Under the pieces are notes generated by a model. That model worked only from the letters and a program-made list of their open reading frames with translations. It did not search any database and was not told the origin of the DNA. This document shows positions 39,322 to 50,435 of a stretch of 64,000 nt of DNA, in pieces (position 1 is the stretch's first letter; the number at the start of each line of letters is the position of its first letter). A program made the translations under genes and the position numbers. This stretch comes from Parietichytrium sp. I65-24A (Eukaryota > Sar > Bigyra > Thraustochytrida > Thraustochytriidae), in the NCBI GenBank assembly GCA_012862575.1, contig BLSF01000053.1:1-64000 (forward strand). The letters run 5' to 3'.

Positions 39322-42300
39322 CTAATCGTCATCTCCGAAATCCCAGTCAGAATCCTCATCCTCAGCTTCAGCTGTGGGAGAGACATCCGGACTTGGGGCA
39401 CCGTCAGAACTGGATTTCGACGGAGTGGCTGCGCTTGCCTCTGTCTCCGTGGCCGAGGCCGCCCCTTCCTCACTCTCCTCGGCGATGAACAGGTCGTTGA
39501 TATGAACCGCCGGGCGGCCGCCCTGACGAAAAAAAGGTTTCAGGTGATACGACTCTGCGAGCCCGCTTTCTTCCATAAAGCTGTCTAGACTTTGCCGTGT
39601 TCCAGGGAATGTCCATCGCAACCCATAATGGCCGCTTTCTTCCGTGAAGACATATCGCTGGCTCTCTTTGTCAAAGCGCACATACCCGCCTGTCACCGTG
39701 CCGCTCACACCGCATGTTTCGTCGCCCAGGTGATGCTCGACCATGTACGATGTCTTGCATAACTTGTCGAGATAGTGAAGGGTGGTGGTCAGCGCATAGC
39801 CAGCGGAGGCGTGCTGGCTTAGCACTGCAGTTTCCGTGAGATCATGCAATGCCTCGGAATCTACGGGCATCAGGTCAAACACCGTACTCAAAATTTTGCG
39901 AAAATTGGCACTCGTGTCGTCGGGCGGCTGGGTGGATGTATCCATCTCGCATGGGGGGAAGAATGCCAATACGCGAAGTCCAAAGTCGAAACAGTATGGG
40001 GTCTGATTCTCGCCATACTTGTGGTCTCTAATGTACTTTGCCAGTTCCACACTAGCCTTGGGAAGCCGGCTGAGGCCTTCCCTCGACTCGTTGTCAGCTA
40101 CGCACACGCGAGGGTGGACCAAATTCAATTTTTTGACGTGACCCTGAAGAGTTTTCAGCTTTTGGGAAAGGTCGTACGACTCGTCCAGATTTTGACGAGC
40201 TTCCGACACCACCACGCGACTCAGATGCCTCAAAATACCGTGCAAGGCGTGAATCGGGTTGATGGTGATCTGCGTCTTGGGGCTCAGGTCAGTCCCTTGG
40301 TAGAAGGCGCTGTTAGAGATGCTGCTCGAGCTGGTTACGCTGCCGACATCTTGTTGCGCTGCGCTTTGCGGACTGAAAGGAGAAAACGGAATGTTTTGAG
40401 ATGAAGAGAGTGACGCCCTTTGAAGCGTACCAACCGCGCCCGAATGTAGGGGAGATCTTGAAGAGGACACAACAGTTTGAGCGGCTCCTTTCAGTCCCAG
40501 CGGGAAGGTGCGCAGGTCCAACTCGGTGCTAATTGGGCGAACAGGCCGCTCCGTCAAAGTTTGACGGTGTCTCACCTCACGGCGGCTGGAGAATTCGCCT
40601 GGAGAGAATTCCCTAGAGACTGAATTTTTCCGGCTGCTTGCAAACCGTGCGCTTTCGTTGGAAAACAGGTCAATGGACGCCAACGTTGACTTACTCTGCA
40701 CGCCTAGGGCTTCAATGACGACGCCTTGATCTGCGGCCGAGGTTTTCGTTGGGCTGCTTGTAAGCTTGCTTTCGGTTGCAGCCAGACCTGGCGCACCACT
40801 TGGGGGTGGAGACCCAGACGCCTCAAAGGATTGCCAGGAGCGCAGGGTGTTTGAGCGACGATTCAAAAAGTTTCCACCTCGCGGAATGCTCTCGGTGGTG
40901 AGACTGTCTCTGGACTTGGTCGGGGACATCGCTTCCGGTTGAGTCACTGCCTCAGGCAGCCTCTCTTCTGCCTCCCTCATGCTTCTTCGCCATGCCTGAA
41001 TGCGGGATGCGGCCTTACTCTGCTTACTCTCGGCCGCCTTTTTGATGATGCTGATCTGGGTTCCGATAAGAGCTCCACTAAAGTTCAAGCAGTACGTCGC
41101 AACGTCTCGGACATGTCCAGTGACCTGCGGTTGGGACAAAAGTTCATCGCAGATTTCATCTACCGAGTCAATGGCGACCATGAGCACAAGCCTCGCCTTG
41201 CAAATCATCGCAAGTCGCTCGATCCGAGGATCCTCTTTCATCGCCGGAGGGAAGGACTCGAGGTACCCGAGAAGTTCGATCGCACTCTGTTGGTCAAGCT
41301 TTTCCAAAGCACAAATTTCTTTGTTGCCGCCTTCCAAGAACTGGGAGAGGGCATGGTACAAGTGGTCACTGACCTTCTCCTCCCTGCGCAGCCCAAGTTT
41401 CGAGAGCAAAAGAAGCAAATCGATCGTGGCGCTCCTTCTCCGCTTGTGTATTGGAGTGGGCGATTGAGCGGACTTCTCCTTCAATACGAGAGGCTCTGCT
41501 CCAAACGTCCCACGGTCGCTCCCATGGTCGTCTCGAGCTAAAAACGGGGCAAGGGTGACTTGCTTGGTCCCACTACTCCCAGTACCCTGGGCTCCGCGCG
41601 TTATGTGACCGCCGCCAGTTTTCGGTGAGATTTTTGTTGGTGCCTTAGGAGGGAGGCCGTGAAGCGTATCATTTCGCTTTCTTCCCGAAGACAGACTAAT
41701 TGATGGAGACTCTTGCACGTGCGTAGAGAAGGAAATGTCATCATCCTCATCATCATCATGTGAAGTTGGTCCGCTGGGCGAAGACGGATTCGAAGGTTCG
41801 CCAAGGAACGAGAGAGACAAGAATTCACCGCCGTCAAGGCCGGCTGCGGGAGAGCTGGGCTCGTCGCCCTTATTCGCCTGGCGGACATCTGCGAGAGCTG
41901 TTTTAAACTCTTCCTCAAGCGCCTTGAGAATGTCGTCGAGGCCTTCGCCACTCTGCAAAAGCTTCATGAACTCTTGGGAATGAAGTGGGAACCCAGTAAA
42001 GTGCTCAAGCATTGAGCTGACATGCTTGAGCGAATGGCGCAGCCCGATGAACCCAATGGTGCTTTCATCCTCCTTCTCAGTTGGCTCATTGTTGAAGCGA
42101 CGCATCATCCGCAGAGCTTGTCGGAGGCCCTTGAATGCGTCCCCACCCGCAAGGGCCTGTGGCTTGTCTGCGAGCCACTGGGTCACGACCCTCTCGTCCG
42201 CAGGTGTCATGGCATACCCTAGTAACACCTTTCCCACGGCCTTCGTCGCCTGCTCCATTGCAGCAACCGCGGGGCTCTTGACTGGAGCTGGCTCATCGTC

Positions 42301-43593
42301 TCGCGGCTTTGGGGGGTTGATAGGGGCGGGCTCCTCCACAAATGTCATGTCATTTATCTCTGTCTCCACGCTGCAGGCGGTACTACTGCTTGTTCGGAAC
42401 CTACGCAGAGACCCTTGTCTAGAATTGTCCAACCGCTTGGAGGCCTCTTGGTCGTCCATGGCCCTCTGGCCGTTGGGCGAGCTGCCTTGAATGGGGCTGG
42501 AACGAGATGAGCTCGGACTGGTTTCCAGTGGCTCCTGTGTAATCTCAAACAGCCGGAGGGAAATCCCTCTTTCCAGCTCCGGCTTTCCTTTCTCCTCTTC
42601 GTGAACTCCGGAAGCATCGCCAGCGCTCATATCTTGCTTTGCATTTGCGTCAATTGTGGGAAGTGCTGTGGACGAGGACGATGGACTACCCGCGGAGCTT
42701 CCGAACGCTCGATGATGTGCGTTCAATGCCGCATCATCGGCTGAGATAGTGTGCGACGCCAATTTTTTCTTCTTCGGGCGAGTCTCGCTGAGGATAGTCT
42801 CGATAAATGTGTTAGCTTTGGAGCTCGTCTCCTGCTCATAGGTGTAATTTTCTGGCGGCGTCTCAAACATGTCCTGAGAGAGAATAGAAGCAGAGGTCGG
42901 TGGGTGCGACACCTCGGGGGCCTTTTCAAGTTCCTCGCGCACCTTTTCGATAGTTTCTGGCGAGAGGTCCCTATTGAATTTGTGGAATAACTCCAACTGT
43001 TGCTTAAATCCAATGTTCGGCGCAACGATGGGACGGGATTTCTGTACCCTTGCCAACGCCTCTGCGTTGTCTAGATTTTCTGATTCCATGAGGTACGCGC
43101 AGCAGATCGTAGCGCTCCTGCTGACACCCCCTTCCTGTGGTCCGGAAAGAACGAGCGAAAGAACGAGCGAAAGAACGAGAGGAAGAAGAAGGACGGCAAA
43201 TTAGTGTCTCCGCATAAAGTCTTGCATGAATGGACCTGCCCAGCGCCATGGCGCGGTAAAACCACACACACAGCACACAACAGGGCGAGCAAAGAAAGAA
43301 CTTACGCAATGAACGAGCAGCTTGCCATTTTGGGCAAGCACATGGTTGATGAACGAGAAGCATTCCTTAAACCTTGCGATGATGAGCTCGTCGGCGCTGT
43401 CGTTGAGGTTGTCCACGAGCTGATAGCTAAAGTCCATTTTGTACAGCGGGGGCATGCCTCCGCCCACCGTGAGGATGTGCGTGATGCCGTGCGACTTTAG
43501 CAATTCCAGGTCTTGCGCCTGCTCCAGCGATCCTAGGTACACCACATTTGGATCGATCACGTCCAAATGCTTTGCCTTGTCTTGTTGCGCCAT
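39322..43593 (-). CDS. Dual-specificity phosphatase with very long C-terminal extension and IQ-like motif
   Basis: Exon 1 is 43306-43593 and exon 2 is 39322-43134 (GTAAGT donor, CCACAG acceptor). They join in frame for 1366 aa. The join completes the catalytic loop: exon 1 ends KLLVHC and exon 2 begins EGGVSRSATICCAYLM, giving HCx5R with the Arg. The general-acid Asp probably lies in VDNLNDSAD. Residues about 10-165 are a compact DSP (VVYLGSLEQAQDLELLKSHG, ITHILTV). The remaining ~1200 residues are Ser-rich, with alpha-helical islands, an IQ-like motif (ASRIQAWRRSM) and a conserved-looking end (SGTVTGGYVRFDKESQRYVF, YGLRWTFPGT) before a final acidic tail. I recognise no domain for this part. 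An alternative start is 43614. Confidence 0.85.
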
Positions 43594-45295
43594 CCTCGGC
43601 GAACCGCCACCCACGCCAACGAGCTATTCTTCGTTCTGCGCTTCCCACCTTCCTTACGCCGAGAATTCCTGTCCCGCTGTCCCGCTGCCTCCTGGAACTT
43701 TTGCTGTTGCTTGCGCAGTTAGTTGGACACCGACTATTGCAACTTGACCGAAAAACTCCCGAAAACTCAAACTCTCTCGTCTCTCTTCCTTCTTCTTCTT
43801 CTTTACTTTTCCTTTCTTTCTCTCTCTCGTTTCTCTCTCTCTCTCTCGTTTCTCTTTGTGCTGCTCCTCGTTCGCCGGACACTTTCAACAACAATGCTCT
43901 CTCCACTCTGCCGGCCCTCAAAAGGCTTTCTTTCTTGGTTACTTAGTGTTTGCCTTGTCTGGAAGCACCGCCCGTGCGCTAGGACGCACTTCTATCCGCT
44001 ATTAGCCAATGTTAGTGGTACTCGCCGAGGACCGATCGAACGGGTCCTCGCACGTACCAGCTGTGCGGGCTGCAAGTAGGGTGCCACTATTACCTGCGTC
44101 AGGGGCGCTGTGTGAGGAATGTTCAGTTGTGATTACTGTTGTGCGCTGCTGCTGGTACTAAGGAGAGGAAATTTTGGGCTGCATTGTTCAGTTTCTTTTT
44201 GCGGAACCCATCGCAATTGGACACTACCGGTCGCTAAAGTTCGCTAACAAGTAGCGCTCTTGTATGGAAACGGGTAGACCCACCGTAGGCAGATGGATTA
44301 AGGGTACTAAGCCGGTTCTAGCTAGCCCGAGGCGGACATTTTTTCACACAGTTCCCCCTGACATCGTTTTCCTCTTTTTCTCTCCTTTCTCTGCACTACT
44401 ATTGCCTACTATTGTAATATGTTGTACTGACAGTGAACGTACTCGTACGGGAGGCATACTGTTTACTGTAAATGATATTTACACTTTACAGAACTTCTTG
44501 CAGTGGAAGCAGCGTATAGTGTAAAGCATTATATAACGAGTAGGCCTTGCAATCGATAACGTCGTAAACGCTCGTTGCTCGCTTATTTCTTGATTCAATT
44601 GAAATGAAATGACTGTGTAAATGTATGAGATTGCATGACTGTATGATGCGCAACGAAGACAGTGAGTTCACTGTCATTCAATTGTTTATCCGTCGCGCCA
44701 CAGTGCAGAAGACAAAGCAAAGTAAAGCAAAGCAACAGTGGGTCATCTCATGCCTCTCATCGCACTTCTCATCATGAGCACGATCACTACCGGTACGCTA
44801 GTCCCGGAATAAAGACATAGGTAGACGTCAGTACGAGCTACAACACTGAGCCCTGCTTCTAGCGCGCTGGCTATCTGCGCCAGTAGGATCGAGAGAACGA
44901 AGGAATGAGCGACAATGGAACCTTGATTGTGAAAGAGAGAGACAATGACAAACAAGCAAAGCAAAGCAAAGAAAGAAAGAAAGAAAGAAAGAAAGGAACA
45001 GACAAGCCTTGAGGTGGCACGAAGCACACTTCTGCGGCCTTTCCCTCCTCCTGCTGCTGCTCACTATCTGTCGTATCTACATCCATCTCTACATCCACAT
45101 CTCTACCTGTCCTCGCGGACACAGAGCGCGTTCTCTCAGAGGCTCCCACCCAGCCCAACGCTCCAACGCTCCAACGCTCCAACGCTGCAAAGGTGTAACG
45201 CTGCAAAGGTTGCAAAGGTTGCAACGCTGCAAAGGCGCAGGAGGACGAGGGACGAGGGACGAGGGACAAAGGGTGTGTTGGGAAAGGGTTCCGAG
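43594..45295. other. Divergent intergenic region phosphatase / SPG1
   Basis: A CT-rich tract at 43785-43855 is GA on the phosphatase sense strand. An (AAAG)n tract lies at 44967-44995. An octamer array (CAACGCTC units, then AACGCTGCAAAGG units) covers 45158-45238, and GGACGAGGGACGAGGGACGA follows just before the SPG1 start. No gene is recognised between. Confidence 0.55.
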
Positions 45296-46152
45296 ATGGC
45301 CGAGGAGGACAGCAGGAACGATGAGCGCCTGGACGACTTCGACGAGAAGGAGGAGGGCGCTCGCAAGGTGCTGGGCGGCGACGATCTCGGCGCGGACAGG
45401 CTGGACAGGAAGGTGAAGCGGAACTCGCTCGTGGTCAAGGTCGGCATGGTGGGCGACGCGCAGATCGGCAAGACGTCGCTCATGGTCAAGTATGTCGAAG
45501 GGAAATTCGACTCGGGTAAGTCGCGGAGATGGTGTTGCTGCGGATGTGAGCCGGACGGCCGCCATCGGAGAAAGAGTTGCTGACGCCGGATGAAGACTAC
45601 ATTGAGACGCTGGGCGTGAACTTCATGGAAAAGTCGATCGCGCTGAAGAACGCAGAGTAAGTTGATTTGTGAAAAGGCATTTTGGGCTCAAGGCGCGCAG
45701 ATCTTTTCTGACCGACCTGGTACTGTGCACGCCACAGGGTCACCTTCTCGATCTGGGATCTTGGAGGCGAGCGGGAGTTCATTTCAATGCTTCCGCTAGT
45801 GTGCAACGATGCCATCGTCATTTTGTTCATGTTTGACCTGTCCCGGCGGTCCACGCTCACCAGCGTAAAGGAGTGGTACCGTCAGGTGCGCGGTTTGAAC
45901 AAACAGGCATTCGCTTTCTTGATTGGCACCAAGTATGATATTTTTGCAACACTCCCATCCGAAGAACAAAAGGAGATAACCAAGCAAGCCCGCAAGTTTG
46001 CTCGGGCCATGAAAGCCCCGCTCATCTTTAGCTCTTCCTCGCATTCCATCAATGTGCAAAAGGTCTTTAAACTGATTTTCGGGAAAGTCTTTGATGTTGA
46101 CTGTAAGGTGCCTATCGTGACAAAGATTGGCGATCCGATCCTCGAGTATTGA
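45296..46152 (+). CDS. SPG1: Spg1/Tem1-type Ras-family GTPase, three exons
   Basis: Exons 45296-45515, 45596-45656 and 45738-46152 give 231 aa in frame. A charged N-terminal extension of about 45 residues precedes the G domain: P-loop GDAQIGKTS, switch I-like DYIETLGVNFMEKSI, G3 IWDLGGEREF, then MLPLVCNDAIVILFMFDL, G4-like GTKYD in place of NKxD, and G5-like SSSSHS. TLGVNFMEK and LPLVCNDA are signatures of the Spg1/Tem1 group, which control septation/mitotic exit and, in protists, centrosomal or ciliary functions. Gln is replaced in the DxxG loop by Gly-Glu as in this group. The acceptor of exon 2 (GATGAAG) is less canonical but required by the conserved peptide. Confidence 0.9.
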
Positions 46153-47011
46153 AGTATCTGGCGAAGGCGGTGCCAGCATACCTTGGCCGACTCGCTCACA
46201 GGCTACGGTGACGCCTCTTTACGCGGCTTGGGGGAGGAGGTGGTGCGCACTTGTACCCTCGCTGCTAAAGAGCTCTGTGGTCGGGACTAACTCGATGCAC
46301 CGCAGTTGTGCGAAGCGCCGCCTTCAGCGAATCTGGGCTAGAACGGACATGCTTGGGTTTAAAATATGAGCGAGACTAAGCGTGTGCTTGATTGATCTGA
46401 TCTTAATTTCTAAATTGCATATACCTCAGAAAATCTACGGGTGGCTTTTGTCAGCCCAGAAAGTAAGATTGAACACTTTGTATTTTCCCACAGATCTCTC
46501 CTCCTCTCTCAAGTGTTAATTGAAAGCTACTGGAAAAGAAAAATAGGGGTAGTGAGATGAAGTGCGTCAGGCACTTTCCGTGATGCGAGTAATTGCTTGT
46601 TTGTTTGGAATGCTTTTCGCAGAGCCATGCTATCGAGCTGGATGACGTCGAGATGGCTTGCAAAAGATGCCGTTCCCAGCGGCGAAGAAGACCTTGCCAA
46701 GCTCAGCCAACGATGGACCAACAATGAGTCCACTCTGGCGGTTCACACTCACGCGTTACACATAGCGAGTATGTTGAGGCGGCCTCCCTACTGTCTCGGT
46801 AGACACAAGCTACGCCATCATTGTCTCCCAGCAGTGGTGAAGCTATCTGTACAACTTGACAAGGAATGAGAGAAAGAGAAACGAGACGGGAGAGACAAGA
46901 GCGAGCTTGGGCGCCTTCACGCGTGTTTACGTTTAAAGCGACAGGGGCTACGACTGCGACTGCGACTGCGACTGTGACTGCGACTGTGACTGCGACTGCG
47001 ACTGCGCGGAG
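46153..47011. other. Intergenic before LRR gene, with hexamer array
   Basis: A (GCGACT/GTGACT)n array at about 46946-47008 ends directly at the predicted LRR start codon. An unrelated frame through it (46866-47186) reads TATATATVTATV and is a repeat artefact. No other gene seen. Confidence 0.55.
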
Positions 47012-50000
47012 ATGGTTCGGAGGATGTGTTTCCGTCCAAAGAAGAACACATTTGCGAGGACTTTGGAGCGTTCCAACCGCACTCGGTGTGTACTCGAAGG
47101 GAATTACATCCAGCTGCGAAGCGCGGCCGAAGCCCTGCGCGCTGTTGAGCGCGGGGAGGAGGCTATTCAGTAAGTCGAGGGATTAGACTCGGACATTGTG
47201 GATCGATTCTGACTGTGCCAGAACCACCCTCTCTAGCTTGGAATTCAGCTTTGATGGTATTGGACATTGCGAAGTGGTAAGGTTGTTTGCCATGTTGGCG
47301 GAGAGCGTGGGAACAAGGAAAGTCTTGTAAGTATCGATGTGCACAATCACCTGGAGGCCGTTGCCTGACCAAAGGCTGTGCATGATTTGGCTCGATTCAG
47401 TATTGTTTCAAGGCTAGTCGGGACCTTTCACATGACCTCCCTCGCCCAAGCATTGCGGAGAAACAAATCGTTGATGCACCTCGCGTAAGTCCGTTTCTTG
47501 CGGTACTAGAGATGACAAAGCTCATTTACAGCTGACTATTGCAGCGAAGCCTCCCGAGCAGCAGATTGGACGACAACGGGGTAAGCATCCTTGCCTGTGC
47601 TCTTAAAGAGAACTCGGCGATCACCGTTCTCTAGTAAGTGCTCTTCTGGTGCGCTGGCCATTGCAGGGATGAAGTGCAGGCTGACACTATCTCTTAAATG
47701 GTTCCCACGCACCGAAACAGTCTTGCAGACAACAACATTCAAGAGCATGGGGCTCTGGCACTAGCAACTCTGCTTTCTCGCAACACGAGACTATCTCGCC
47801 TGGTGTAAGTTTCCATGGGCTTCTAATTTTCGTTCTGTAGACCAGTCTCTTTTCCACTGATGCACCTTTTTCTCCAGACTTTCGTTGAACAAACTTGGCG
47901 ACCCTGGAGCCGCCTCTGTTGCGCGGGCTCTCGATCGAAATGAGCACCTGCTTGCTCTGGAGTAAGCTAGCATGAAGTTTGGACATAAAAAACCGATTTC
48001 GACCTACTGACAACTTGACAAAACGGCGACAATTAGTCTGTCAGCAAATGGTATTGGCGTCGAAGGGACGGTAGCGCTAGCAAATGCACTTCAGAGCAGA
48101 ACCGTCCTGCGTGAGCTTTCGTAAGTTGTGTGATTTGGAGCCTTCTTTGCTGCTTGCAATTAACAAGCGATTGGAACTCGAATGCAACAGATTAGCCGGA
48201 AATAAAAAATTTGAGGAGCGCGGGGCATCAGCCCTCGCGGAAGCACTCAAATTGAACATTACGCTTAAGACGCTCATGTACGTACATCCAGGAGTAGCGT
48301 TGCCCAAATTGTAGCAGGTCTGGACTAACATTCATGTCTGTGACAAACAAAGTCTGGCAGACTCCAGTATAGATGAGCAAGAGGTATCTCTGCTTTCTGG
48401 TGGGCTGGTCGAGAATGCAAGCTTGGCACATCTAGAGTAAGTTTTCAAGTAAAAGCTGGCCCTCGAGAATACATTCACGTTGCTTTAACTTGAAAGCCGT
48501 AAAAAACAGTCTCGCAGATAACGGCTTTGGTGATGAAGGGCTACTGGCCCTTGCTCAGGCGCTCAAAAACAATCGAAGTTTGGTTCGCTTAATGTGAGTC
48601 TCTGATTCACAAGTATCAGATTCTTTATCTTTGTCAAACTGACAGAGAAATCACGCTTGTTTAGCCTTTCCCGCAACAGCATCAAAGACATTCAACCTCT
48701 CGGTGACGCTCTACTAGTTAACGACCATTTGGAGGAGCTAGAGTACGTTGAATATTGCTCCCCGGAGTACCCGGAGTACGAGGTAGCGCGACACTCACAA
48801 TCATGGCCACAATCCAGTCTCTCGTTCAACCACATAGAATACAAAAGCGCGATTGGCTTTGGAAACGCTCTCAAACACAATCGATCCTTGCAAAAGGTGA
48901 TGTAAGTCAATCGTTCTGAATTGCGGCGTTGGGTGAAAGGAAAGAAGTGGGTGGGAATTTTTCTGAACAATGGTTTTTGCAGCTTCTTGAAGAATTGCCT
49001 CGGCGACCTTGGTGTCTCCCTCTTTGCAGAGGCCATCAGAGCTAACAAGACATTGACGCATTTGGAGTAAGTTCACTCAGTCCCTCATTGCGTGGCGTAC
49101 GCTAATCTCGGTGTTCATGACTAATCGATTGCCCGGTGACCACCAAAAAAGTCTCTCTGCGAATGGAATGGGGGGTGCAGGGGCAAACGGACTTGCAGAA
49201 GCGATGGTGGGTGGCACCAGCTTAACAACGTTAAAGTAAGTGATTGTAGACCGACCTTTTTTTATCTATTTGCGAAAACTTTGTCTCACAACTGTTACGA
49301 AGACTTTCAAAATGTAAGGCTGATTATGCGGTTCTTGTGAAATTGCGAGAATCACTTGATATTTGCAGAGGGATCGCTGTTTTAGAGTACGTTGCGTGGT
49401 AGCGACCGAAAGGAGACATTTCAAAGAGACTCACACCTCTTGCTTGTTCTCGACAGTCTCTCTTTCATAGACGGCATGAATCACGCATGTGGTGAGTTCT
49501 TCGGCCTGCTCAAGGGTAGGAACTCCCTCGTCGAGCTCAAGTAAGTTTCTGCAACGCACAAAAATTCCATCCTTTTCGAGTGGCGACCTGTTGTTGTTTT
49601 AAAAGTAGAGAGTGTTTCCAGTCTTGCAGGAAACGGTATTGGTGATTTTCTGGAGCGTTTCGCGGATGCTTTAGAAAGTTGTACAAGCCTCATGTCACTC
49701 GAGTAAGAACACACTTGCAAGAGCGCTCGGATCCCAACCAATTTTATACTAACAAGGCTCACTTCCTCCTACTCAAAAGCATTTCTGGGAATCTAATTGG
49801 GTGCATGGGAGCAGAATGGATTTCGAGAGCTCTGGGAAACAATATTTCTGTGACGCATCTCAAGTAAGTTATTTGACAACTCTCTTCAAGTCAGCACACT
49901 GCTCACATTATCCCTCGTCATCTCTTTCTTCAGCATCATGTCAAACAGAATAGGGGATCGCGGGGCATCTCTGTTGTGTGAGTCGCTTTCGAAGAACAAC

Positions 50001-50186
50001 ACACTGCTCAGACTTGAGTAAGTAGCATTTCTATCCACCCACCTGAAGTACCCAAGCGACGGCACTCCTTACCAAATTGTTCATGCCCTTGCATTGTATC
50101 ACAGTTTTTCCGGAAATAGAATTGGCGCGGGCAGTGCGAACGAACTTGATTGCGCTTTAAAGCAGAGAAGATGCTACCAACTTTAG
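47012..50186 (+). CDS. 20-exon LRR protein, one repeat per exon
   Basis: Predicted exons: 47012-47169, 47222-47326, 47401-47484, 47550-47633, 47721-47804, 47878-47961, 48037-48120, 48191-48277, 48353-48436, 48510-48593, 48665-48742, 48818-48901, 48983-49066, 49152-49235, 49303-49386, 49457-49540, 49622-49702, 49780-49863, 49934-50017 and 50105-50186. All introns are phase 2 and 51-97 nt. The total is 1767 nt, 588 aa. Fourteen exons are exactly 84 nt. Repeats have the form LADNNIQEHGALALATLLSR, i.e. RI/NLRC3-type LRRs of 28 residues. The N-terminal exon (MVRRMCFRPKKNTFARTLER) has no recognised domain, and there is no signal peptide or membrane segment. The fourth exon uses an acceptor at GCGAAG. 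Probably an intracellular scaffold or recognition protein. Confidence 0.82.
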
Positions 50187-50435
50187 AAAGACTGCTGTCT
50201 CGCATCAACAACAGGAACTCAAAGGAGATAACGTACATCAATTGGCAGCATTTCAAATTCTGAATATTTAAAAGAGATGGAAAAATTCTGGCTTTTCCAT
50301 AGTCTTCTCGCTCAAAGAAAAAGCATTGTGATGAGCAGGGTTTCTACCATGTTAGGTTCTACACAAATGAGCGAAGGAGTTTTTAAAAAGGAACAGCCTT
50401 CTAAAAATTGGACACCCTTAGAAGAAAACACTGGG

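Noticed and set aside
46866-47186. 106-aa ORF with TATATATVTATV
   Set aside because: It is the hexamer array read in frame; the LRR exon uses another frame starting at 47012.
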